Origin: Macrosoma leucophasiata
Taxonomy: Eukaryota; Arthropoda; Insecta; Lepidoptera; Hedylidae
DNA: 64,000 bases
Assembly: GCA_036365455.1 (NCBI GenBank)
Contig: JAWQUS010000023.1
Location: forward strand, 4,898,001 to 4,962,000
Direction of reading: 5' to 3'
The notes under the pieces were generated by a model. The model saw only the letters and a program-made list of their open reading frames with translations. It did not search any database and had not been told where the DNA came from. How positions within the stretch are numbered: the first letter of the stretch is position 1; every line of letters starts with the position of its first letter. The position numbers and the translations under genes are program-made. Shown here piece by piece: positions 9,601 through 22,100 of this stretch.

Positions 9601-12600
9601 GTTTTGAAAATATAATTACGTAATTTGTTAAATCGTTCACAAAATTAGGTTGTCATAATGCACAAATGTATTGTGTTCGTATTACCACTTTATGCAAACC
9701 TACCTCTGTAAGCAATAAGTAACGGCGGCGATAATTTCCGTTCTCTGTGAATCGCAATTAGCTTCAGTTTGATAAATCTCTTTCTAATTCAGTTATTATC
9801 TGCAACTATAATGTACGCTTTGATACATCTATTTTGGAATCAATAGTTTTGATGTGTTTTTATTTTGTTTAAAACGTAAACTTTGATATATCTATGTGTA
9901 TCTCATATCTTTTTTTAAACTGAAAAACTGGTCTGATTCCGTGCCATCGTTGAACGTGCCGTGGGTTCCGTACAAAAGTCACTAAAAAAATAATGTAGTA
10001 ATACAAGTGTAAAGTTAATAAAGCACTGCTTTGGTTTTTTTTTTAATTTTTGTGATGCAGCTATAAATTTTTCCTAAATCCTTAAAATTCCATGATTCTA
10101 AATGTACGACAAGTATATTTTCGAAGTACTTACTTACAAAAGTATGGAAATATGTACAAAAACGACTGTACCTTTTTAAAAACTTGCCTTATTGATCTGA
10201 ATATTTGTATTAGTATCACAGTGCTTGTCATGAAGTTTTTTTTTTATTTGTGTTGGAGACGTCTCGTCAACTGTCAATATGCGGATATTCGAAATCTGGT
10301 GGTAAATTGACTTAATCTGACTAACCGTACAACCAAGTGGAATGTTTTATCAAGTACATATAGGTCAATGATTTATCAAAATGAAGATGGTTGTGATTAC
10401 AAACAAGACGATTATTATTATTATATTATTTATCTATACCGTAAACTTTCCACTTCTACAATATTCTTAATTGGCATATTACACTCGCCAGTACGAATGA
10501 AACTATCCGTTTATGCCTCACCAAAGATCCAAAGATAGAATTAGCACAGAATGTAGTTAGAACGGCACTATTATTTTCATATTATGAAAAACAATAAAAA
10601 GATCCGGACGATTTGAGAACCTCCTTCTTTTTTTTGAAGTCGGTTAAAAAACGGTATTAAGTGTAATGATTCAAAGAAAATATGTAAAGATAATGTTAAC
10701 ATCAGGCGGTATAAAAGCAGAGATTCAGTATTTGGATAAGTTATCCAGATAACTTATCCAAATACTAAGGTTCAGTAGTACTATTACATTAACTTTAAAT
10801 TTCGTGCAACCGAACCTAAGAATATCTTAAAAATATCTTAAATCATAACAATACAGACTTTGCAATTTCTCATATCGGTTGCATAACTACTACCTTAATA
10901 ATTAGTTATCAACTAGCAGCTAATCCTAAATGAAAATACGATAATTATGATAAATTTATTAAGGTTTAAAACAAATCACTGCATATTATATTTACACTTT
11001 TACATAAAATTACAATCTCACTGCTTCATCCAGTAAATAACAATCTCCATTGTTTATGATCGTATTGTTCAGACTAAGTCAAACAGTATTAGGAGCTACA
11101 AAATTTCATTACTTCGCGGATCCTCAACGAGATTTACCTTTAGAATAAGGTATAGGACCAGAAGCTTTACGGCCCCGTAAAAAGGGAATGGTGCAGTTAA
11201 TTAAATTTTACAATCTTGAACTTTACAACGAGTAAGGTGAAACATGAATGAAGATTTTAAGCAGCGCTCGAGGCGGTCGCCGATTTCATTATGAATTTTT
11301 CCGATTCATTTTATTATTCAAATTTTTTACGAGATTTACATTTACTTATTCAATGTTGCTTCTACGCTTTCAATTATCTATATTTTTTTGTATGATAACT
11401 TGTTTGTTCAATCTGTACAACGTTAATTATTTTTATAAAAGTCTTCTAAAACAACATTGAAGTTGTTAACTATTTTAAACGATGAACGGATTTAATATTC
11501 ATTTTTGGTAATGGAATCAATAATTAAAATAGTTAAGAACTCCGAAATGGAAACTGATAGTGCTAATAATATTAATACAGTTTTTCGATGTTAAGCAATC
11601 TAAATATGCAAATCTGTAGTTATGTTAGTCAACGTGTAAGATTTAAAAGATCGCACGGTTGTATTCAGTCATTACTACTACTACTATAATTGTGGCTTAA
11701 AAGGATCAACATGATCTATTAACAATTAACATTTCATAAGTATTTTGAAAATTTTGGTAACCATCAGTTTCTTATAAGACTAATTCGATTCTCTCTTTGT
11801 CAGCTTGTTACGTGCTTGGCAATTTTGTCAGTTTCTCGACTAATGTTTCAATTTAGCTCAACAGCTCTTTCCGAGTCTTGACATTTGAATGTCGTGATAA
11901 CATTTATACGATTTTCTGGACTCAAGCAGGCGTTGATTGGCTCAGGGGCCGAATGCGAAACCCGTGTCGATCAGAACGGGAAAGTTGGTAAAATAGGATG
12001 GGAGCCATCTTACCGGGAGCTCCCGGAGTACCACGCGCCTGAAGACAAGAGGATGAGGCCTTTGAGGTTGAGGAAGAAGATTTATGAGTTTTTCACGGCA
12101 CCTGTAACCAAGTTTTGGGCGGATTCGGTGAGTTCTTTAGGCTAGAAACAAATTATCGGACACGTCCGTCAGCTGCGGCTGAAGACCATGTACATTTTCT
12201 CAACGCTGTGCACACTCTCGAACGTAAGTCGCTGATGGTGTCCGAGAGCGATAGGACGTCCGAGAATTTATTAGTTATTGAACGAATGTTCAAGACTACT
12301 TGTTGAACTCATCCACCGGTCCCGTCTGCTGGACGCGTCTGACAATTTATTCCCAGATTTAAGGTTTATCGTAGTAGAAATCAGGTAGATTATCTATGAG
12401 CATACTGTCATACTATGTATGTTATAAATAACATGACCTTAGATTGAAAACTTTATTGGTAGGACTAGACCTTTCTCTTAGTTGCAAATCTAAACTGTAT
12501 CGCTCTATGTTTTGTCTCGTTTCTTCTTACACGATGTCTTATGAATAAATGAAACAGGCAGAATATATTATGTAGCAGTTCCTAAATTGAATATAAGTTT

Positions 12601-15600
12601 CAATAAAACATTACGGTTCTTTTTCTAAGATGTATTTTAGTCATATTTGACGACCCGGTTAGTCCAGCGGTGCGAAACCACCGTTTGATTCGAAGGGTCG
12701 CGGGTTCGATCCCCGCACCGGAACAAATATTTGTATGGCCTACAGATATTTGTTTCGGGTCTGGGCGTTTGTGTATGTGTTGTATGTGTACAACGGCACC
12801 CACGACACAGGTTTATACCTACTGTGGGGCTGTGAGTGTAAGCGTATTTAATTTAATTAATTTAATATTATAAAAGTGTCGTGGTTGCCGTTGTACACAT
12901 TCAACATAAACACACATACACACCCAGACCCGAAGCAAATATTGTTAACCATACCATATGACATGACAATATCAAGCATTCATGATCGACCACAAACCAC
13001 CACAAAATGGACATAATCTCAATATCTGAGACAACAACGACGTGCAATAGTCAATAATTATACCTACTAAAATAACTCTCACATTTTGTTTTATTGAAAC
13101 GAAGATAGAAAAGGCGTTTGTGATGAAGTTATAAACATTGGCAATATAAAATCTCATAAAAATGGCACAAAAATATAACCTGTTGCGTTAAAAATATGAT
13201 CTTCACAAAAAGAGACTCGTAATAAATAACAATGACACATTACACCCGAAAAGCGATAACGCTACACATAAAGCTCTCGCACTTTTTACGATTAGACACG
13301 GAATAAAGAAGTGACTGGCTATAAAGTGTGGTCGATGGGAAATAAAATTAATAAAACACAGGTTAAAGCTGACACCGAACCTCTACCTTTCAGTGAATGG
13401 TTTCTACGGGTTTCAGTTAATGTACCTGTATCTACACTGTTCAATTTAATGGTGGTTTTCCCGTAGCAAATGGTTTTAGGTGAGATTCACAGACCGCACT
13501 ACGACTTTACTTTCGGCAGTGTATTACTCATATTTTACTAAAACTAGAGATATGCTTAGGCTGCTTAGTTTTGAGTTACTATACATGTGAATTACATTCA
13601 AGTTTGCCACTATTTTAGTAGTTTTTTTATTAATATAAACAGACGAACAAGTGATCGTGTTGAAATAAAACTATTTTTACGGATTTATCTCGCGTATATT
13701 AAACTAAAATGATTTTTAAAATCAACCCGACGTTTCGGTCGCTTTTCAGCTTCCGTGGTCCCGGGCAGACTGAGGTGACATTTGTCTGACAGAAGTTTGA
13801 AAAAATTATATGTAGCTACCTCCGTCGATTTTGTAAACGCCTTGCGTAGCGTTCAGGATTAACACAATAATTACTTATGGTATCTTGAGGTCTTGCAGAC
13901 TGCTGCGGCTGGGATTTAATCTTGCTAAGTATGGGATCCCATGATGTTGATAATCGCCATCCATCTTCTCTATTGAAATTTGGGTGTTTTGTAATTTCAA
14001 TAGCCTCGCGTACCATTCGTGGAATGGGTTTGTGTTCTCTAGCGAGTATTTGAATTTTATCAAATCGGATGTAATGGTTCGGCTTATCCGCTATGTGTTC
14101 ACAGACTGCAGACGAAACGTCGGGTTGATTTTAAAAATCATTTTAGTTTAATATACGCGAGATAAATCCGTAAAAATAGTTTTATTTCAATGAGTGTAGC
14201 TCGCGAAAACCTAAGAACATATCAAGTGATCGTGTACCTAAGGGGTACCTTTTTTTTCTTTTTGTGTACGGATCTCTAAAAATACAAAATATAATCTGAT
14301 ACTTTTTTATTTAATGGTGGCAAACAAGCTGAATTTTATAATTACAATTATTACGCATGGGAAGCTCGTTCATTGCAGCTGGTCAAAGAAACACGTGCAT
14401 ATGAGTAATTTATTACGTGATTTATAGTGATTACGAATAGCAACGGTTTATTCACTACTGATGGTAGAGCTCCAGTGACGGAGCTCGCGGGCGTAGGCAC
14501 CACCGTTAAATGGTAGTGTTCAGCACTATCGTGTTCCGGTCAGATGGTAATGTGCGGCCCTGTAATTTCCGGCACAGAGGCATACCACCTTAGGTACATG
14601 GGCCGAAACGTAGCGGCGAATCGTGGGTGTTTGCATGTATGATTAAATGCATGCAGTTACCTCTGCCTACCCCTTCGGGGAATACAGGCGTGAAGTTATG
14701 TAATAATCGATTGTAGGTAGATAATAATTTTATTATAATCGGTCTTCATTACTCGAAATATGTTCGATTATTATAATGGATGGCATAGTCCGATCGATAT
14801 ACTATTATCATAGTGTCTATAAAAATATTTTTTCATAGTCACGGAACCAATTAAATTGATGTTATGCTTTCATGGGCTAGATTGATAAATAATTGGTGTG
14901 TTGTTAGAAAAAACAAATGAATTTATTATAAATAGTCGTTAACGTATCTATCTATGCAGTCATTATTTTTTGGAACAGAATATTTTCAACGTTATTTAAA
15001 TCATAGATCAACACGGGCCACCAGCCGTGGCGAACTGGAGGGGAGTAGCCATTGCGTTTATTACCGATGCAAAACAGTCTGTTATATTTTGCGACACACA
15101 CGTACAATACAAAAATCGTCTATTACTACGAAACTCACACCTTGACTTTAACAAAATACAGTAACAATTTCACACACACATTTAAACATCTAGGCGACAG
15201 GTTTTCCCCTCTGTCCAAATGGGCCTATCCATTTGGGCAGGCAGGAGAAGCCATATGCAGGCTTTCCCCTCTGTCAAAGTACAAACACAAGTGTTCCTAT
15301 GCCTGTCGCCAAGATGTTTAAATGTGTGCGTGAAATTGTTTGTGTATTTTGTTAAAGTCAAAGTGTGAGTTTCGTAGTAATAGACGATTTTTGTAGTGTG
15401 TGTGTGTCACACGTATTTCTCCCCGCAATAAGTGACAGCACTATTTTGCATCAGAAATAAACGCTATGGATACTCTCCTCCGATCCGCCGCGGCTGGTGG
15501 TCCGTGTTTTTTTTATGTACCTAATGGAAGTGGCAAACAAGCATGCAGTTCACATTGATGTTAAGTGATGACTGCAGCCTATAGACACCCACACAAAGAC

Positions 15601-16093
15601 CAAGGTCAAAATGCGTTGATGCGAAACCACTCCTGAGGCCTAAGGTGTTATGCCTCTGTGCCGGGAATAACAGGGCCGTATATTACAACCTTACCGGAAC
15701 ACGATAGTGCTGAACACTAAGTAACATTTAGCGGCAAGTATATTAGGTAATTGAAGCGCGCATGGCCCGGCGGCTGGTGTAGATCATAAGCGATCTACTC
15801 GGTTAAGCACTACGGGCGCGGTCGGGTAATGTGATGGGTGACCGCTAGTAGAGAATTAAAATGCGGAGGGCACGTTAAGCCGTCGGTCCCGGTTGCTATC
15901 GATAGATAGCAGTCGTTAAACCTTGTCGGAGGCCTTATGGGCGGTTTGAAAATATCCGACAGCGGGTTGGCCACTAACCCACCCACCTCTACCAATCCGC
16001 ATTGGAGCAGCGTGGTGGAGTAAGCTCCAGGCTTCCCCCAAAAAGGGGAGAGACTCGTGCCCAGCAGTGGGACGTATAATGGGTTGCCATTAT

Positions 16094-16143
<50 letters not shown>

Positions 16144-19100
16144 TAGGTAATGCGGTGGTGCCTACGCCCGCGAGCTCCGTCACTGGAGCTCTACCACCAG
16201 TAAAAGTTACTCTATGTACTGTACCTACGATTGACGTCACTAGAAAATTACTACCAACAAAAATTCCTAGTCTTACAATTTTCAATGTTTTATTTTTAAT
16301 TCACTGATACAAAATTTTCTTTCAGATTGCCTATATATTGTTCCTACTGATGTTTACTTATACAGTATTAGTCAAGATGCACCCGACGCCATCTTGGCCT
16401 GAGATATATTCTATATGTTATATATTAACGTTCTTATGTGAGAAGATAAGGGAAATCATTACGTCCGAACCTGTTGCTATTAAGTAAGTGACAAAACAAA
16501 AAAAAACAATAGTTTAAAAAAACAACGGGTCGCACTCCGGGAGTGCTGGCAGAAGTAAAAACTTGAATGTTAACATAGTGTAGTGTATGTTTTGTTCTTT
16601 TGCACCACCGCCACTACCATCGCCACCAACACCACCATAAACCGGACTAAATGATCGTCAAATTATATTTTTGTTTTAATTTTAAGCTATTAATTACTAC
16701 TTATTTTATCCTGTTACTATACCGACTCAGTATACTTATTTACTGTCTCAGTAGCCTAGTGATAGCAGGCCTCTACTACTACGCTGGAATCCTGGGTTCG
16801 ATTCCCGTGTCGGAATTAGAGATAAATGTGTAAAATCCTTTATCGCTGGTTCTATTGGGATTGTTCCTTTTTCTGGCAGTTTTCTAGTAGTTAGTTAGGC
16901 AGTATGCATGCATTTACCTCTGCCTACCCCTTCAGGGATTACAGGAGTGAAGTAACTTAGTTTTTCAATATTTACTTTTTTGTAATGGAAGTGGCAAACA
17001 AGCATGCAGTTCACATTGAAGTTAAATGATAACTGCAGCCTATAGACACCCACACAAATACCAAGGTCAAAATGCAGATGCGTTACCACTCCTGAGGCTT
17101 AAGGTGTTATGCCTCTGTGCCGCAAATTACTGGGCCGTACATTACCACCTGACCGGAACACGATAATGCTAAACACTACCATTTATCGGCAAGTATCTTA
17201 GGTGGTGCCTACGCCCGCGAGCTCCGTCATTGGAGCTCTACCACTAGTAAAAAAAAAACTGGTTGCCTGTAAAGTCGGTTTTACGGGCGAAGATTTTGCG
17301 TGACAACGTCTTTTTCTCGGTAGAAAGGCATTCGCCGGTCCGGCAGGCCTCTCTCTCGTTCGGTGACTCATGGTTACGTTACCGGGCGTTACACTTTTTC
17401 ATGAGTGACTCCGAGCCGCAACCTAATTTAAGACGTTGTCACGTAAAAAAAGTATATTTATTTATCAAATTATGACAATTTCATTTCGTATCAATCACGT
17501 TTATAAAGTAACGAACTCAAATTAATTGAATAGCCGTAGCTCGTAGGCACTCGTGGCATGTTGATTTGGCCGTAGGAGTGAAGACTAACGACGTACCAAT
17601 TGCCGTAGCACTAGTAATCTGAATTGAGTCGAGGGGTCGAGATGCTGGACGGTTTCAAAGTTTTTATATTATTTTTATGTTTGGCGCTAGTATATACTTT
17701 GAAATTTATTGAAAAAGCAATCAAAGAATAAAAAAGTTAACTTCCTATCATACAGACAGGAAGTTAGAGGGTAGGCAGAGATTAATGTATAGTAATACCA
17801 CAGTATATAGGTAATTAACATGTTCGTTTTCTTTAGACTGTGGCCTGTGGTAATACTTAGGCGATGTGACGACCCCACCGCGCACACAGAAAATTTTCCC
17901 GAATTTTTTTCCAACTGCAAGAGATTTTTTTCCAAGTCAGTCAACCAAACAATAACGGTAGTAAGAGCAATTACATAGGATGGGCAGCAACGTCCTGCGA
18001 TAAAACTACCACCACTGCGATATTTTTAATGTAATTAAATTCATGCCTGTTTGCCTTTACTTACATTAAAAAAATAACAAAACAAAATTTTCAGACATAA
18101 GTTCAGTGTGTGGGCATGGAACATGTGGAACACGTACGACGCGGGCTTCATAATTTTTTTCTTGGTGGGGCTGACGCTGCGCATGCGCGCCGGTAGCATG
18201 GACATCGGCCGCGTCATCTACTGCGTCGACATCATCTACTGGTACTTAAGGATACTCAATATACTTGGCGTTAATAAGTACTTAGGTAAGTTGGTTGAAT
18301 ACTGATTATCTCTATACTACAGAAATATTTTATACTATCTGACCCGGAAAACGTCGTTCTGCCAAACAATAAAGGTTAAAGCCATTGCCCTACTAAAAAG
18401 TAAAAAAAACACGCGGTCATTGGTGTGAGCACAAGCTTACCCGGCTAACGTTGTTCTGCAGTAGGTATAATTAATGTTGAAGCCATAGCCGCACGAAAAA
18501 TTAAGAAAAAAACAAGCCGAATTTGAAATAAATACAATTTCATGCGCGCTTTTTCTCGTGAAATTTTTAAGATATTAATTTTCATTATACAGTGTAGTAC
18601 ATTAAAATAATGTGTATGAAATGCTAAAGGTAACTAAAGTATTTAATTTGATAAAGATACAGATAATTGCGTAAAAATAGTTTTATTTCGATGAGTATCG
18701 AAAACCTGAGAACACATGCTCCACGTTAGTTATAGTCATTAAAAATATTACAGCCAGTTATTTATTGATATAAAACTAGTTTTCGGTTTTATCTCGCGTA
18801 TATTAAACTAAAATGATTATTTAAAATCGAACCCGACGTTTCGGTCGCTTTTCAGCTTCCGATCATCTTCAGTCTGCCCGAGACCACGGATGCTGAAAAG
18901 CGACCGAAACGTCGAGTTCGATTTTAAATAATCATTTTAGTTCAATATACGCGAGATAAATCCGAAAACTAGTTTTATATCAATAAATAACTGGCTGTAA
19001 TATTTTCAATGCCGCAAAACATACCTAAACGTTAGTTTTAAACTGAATTTGTCAAAAAATATGAACATCTTATCCATACGAACTTTAACAAAAAAGCTAA

Positions 19101-22100
19101 CACCACAGCAAGACTCTAAAACATTTGTTATTTATGCGATGCATGCAGATATGGAATTTGAGTGGAAACACTGCACCTGGCCTGCAATGTATTTGAGATG
19201 ATATTCATGAGTTGACCAAATGCATCTGGTGCTGGTAGCATGAAATTGTTTTGTAAATTTCGAGATAAAATGTAAGAAAATGTTATACTTTCCTATTTGT
19301 AAAGGCTTTTCCATTTGTTTGAAGACAATTGAATTGTTATACTATGTTCCATTTGAAAATTTCAATTCACTCTTTGACAGCTGCAATTTTTTTTTTAATG
19401 TTTTAAAAGTTGCAAATAAGCATACAGTTCACATTGATGTTAAGTGATGACTGCAGCCTATAGACACCCACACAATGACCATAGGTAAAAATGCAGATGC
19501 GTTACCACTCCTAAGGTGTTATGCCTCTGTGCCGGAAATTACAGGGCCGTACATTACCACCTGACCGGAACACGATAGTGCTGAACAGTACCATTTAGCG
19601 GCAAGTATATTAGGTAATGCGGTGGTGCCTTCGCCCGCGAGCTCCGTCACTGGAGCTCTACCACCAGTAAAAATGCAGCAATTGTAAATGATCTGCGTCA
19701 AACGTTTATTCGCTTATTCGTACTTATGTTAAAAGGTTTGCTCTAATCACCAAAATATTTGTTATAATGATGGTTTTTATCAAATTTAACATTAACATTT
19801 ATTTTAGCGGTGACTGCGAAATGCATTGCACCAGCGTATTTTTGGCATACTTGAAGTTATAATAACTGCCTCAGTAGCCTAGTGGTAGCAGACCATTACT
19901 ACAACGCTGGGATCCTGGGTTCGATTCCCGGGTCCGGAGAGGTGTAAAATCTTAATTTCTGGTTCTACTGGGATTTTTTAATTTTCTGGAAGTTTCCCAG
20001 CACCTTGAAGTTTGGTAATGTGCCCGGAGATGTCAATAGGCTCGCCACCTGTTACATGGGACAGTCGGTGTTTGCATGTATGCTTGAATGCATGCATTCA
20101 CCTATGCCTATTCCTTCGGGGCTTACAAGCGTGAAGTTACGTTAAAGTTTTCAGGGTTGACAGATTCCCTCTTCATCCGACAAATAATTGAGGTTAATTT
20201 TAACATTAACAATTTTTAAATGGTGCCAATCATTTTTGTATTTGACCCGTGCTTTAACAAATATTAAAGTTAAAGGAAGATGGTGCTACCCAGCCTTAAT
20301 TTATTCATGAAATCTATTTTTGTTCGCAGGACCTCTAGTCACAATGATGGGTAAAATGGTTAAGAATATGATATATTTTGTGGTTCTATTGCTAGTCGTG
20401 CTAATGTCGTTCGGGGTGGCCCGTCAGGCCATATTGCATCCGGATAAGGAAGCCAGCTGGTTTTTAATAAGAGAGGTATGTTCAACACTTTTTAAAATGC
20501 TCTTTCACAAACTGTCAAGCTGTGCTTAACGCAACGAGATTAATATAATTTTAGGGAAGACACTAAAACAAGCAGCCGGTTCCGTTTTTAAATTGATTTG
20601 ACAAATATCAATGTGAGACGTTTTGACTTCATCTGTCATGATCTTCTGTCATGATGATCTGTTATGGTTCATACTTTGTGAAAGAATGGTAAATTGACTT
20701 CTGGAAACTGGAACCGTGCTACCAAAGGGAATGTCTTGTCTTGTTACAAATACGTGAAAAGGGAGTTTTGGCGGGCACCTTGAAAGAGACATATGGTGCT
20801 CTTATTTTATTTCGTTTTCTGGGTGTATTTTTGAGTTATATTAAATAAAGTTGGTGGCATTTTGTTTGATATAGGTTTATAACAGTGCCCGTGTATAGTG
20901 AAATAGAATAACAGTGCCAAAACACGGCTTTTCAGGTTGCCTCCAAAACTTCATTGTAAATGTTCTGGTAAGTAAAGTAGCCATCGCTTTACTCGAATTA
21001 CTGACTGTGACTACAACTGACTTTGACTGATAATTAACTGACTGACTGATTCTAACTTTAACGCTGCTTTTATACGAATACGAAATATCGTTTTACTTGA
21101 CACTGGCAATATGCGTAATAGCGATGCCATTTTAAATAAATAAAAATAAAAATACGTGAAAACGTCATAATACATAAATATCTGTCAAAAGAAACTTTGA
21201 ACTGCTTTCCTGGAAATAATATTTTCGCAGAACCAATATTTTAAACAAGCACCATCGTTGTATTCATCTTTCATATAAATATAATAATATTCAGCATAGA
21301 TTCACCATCAGTAGGTAATGTTATTTATGGTGGCTGTTCAACATTCATCACATTTCTTCAAATATTTATCTTTTACGTTATTCACATACGTCATGACATG
21401 TAATTATATCATCCAAAGTCAATTAGTGAAATAAAATTTCCTTTGAACAGAAAGACAAATACAAATAGAATAATAAATCTTCATTTTCTTTCCTTCTTTG
21501 AGGAAGTGTACTCATGGCGAATAAGATGAAACAGTTTTTTCGACACACAGAGTATAAAGAAACAAATAACATTTATTTGGCATCAAAAAAAGTACATTCG
21601 TATTGTGAAAAAAAAAATATGATTTTTCGTGTTCGTTTTAATCAATGTTTGCTAAAATTAATTATGTTTATAATAATAATAATAATGGCAACCCATTATA
21701 CGTCCCACTGCTGGGCACGAGTCTCTCCCCTTTTTTGGGATGGTTGCTTACGAATATTATAGATGCAATACAAGTTTGGTTTAAATTAAATCAAGAGCTC
21801 GCTGGTAGGTACACTACTGACTAGTTTCTAACTGTATTTCAAGGAATAAAAGACAATAGATGATCCAAATAATTTAAAACTTGAGAAATACTAAATTGAG
21901 TAAAAGTTCAATGCAAATGATGATAGTTGCAGGGAGACCAAAACCACATAATTATACTAGGTGCATGAAAGAATGGAAGTATAAAGGAATGGTGAATACA
22001 GAAGAAGCATAGCAAATTCGAAAATATAGAGATGTTTGACTTGACCATAAAAATATAGTATGTTTCTTAGATATGCAACACGTATTTAAGATCTTGTACA

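Larger units (their letters stand above)
15507..16206 (-). mobile_element. Bm1-like SINE, minus, split by a 5S-headed SINE
   Basis: The minus-strand SINE (15507-15751 and 16152-16206) is interrupted by the element at 15752-16141. The halves join at the duplicated target ATTAGGTAAT (15742-15751 and 16142-16151), proving the order of insertion. Confidence 0.8.

Noticed and set aside
11248..11460. 70-codon frame in intron 3, hydrophobic
   Set aside because: AT-rich, Phe/Leu-biased composition typical of random intronic frames; no splice context or TRPM similarity.
12649..12725. Possible tRNA gene with B box GGTTCGATCCCC
   Set aside because: The unit continues into a conserved SINE body found five times in the window.
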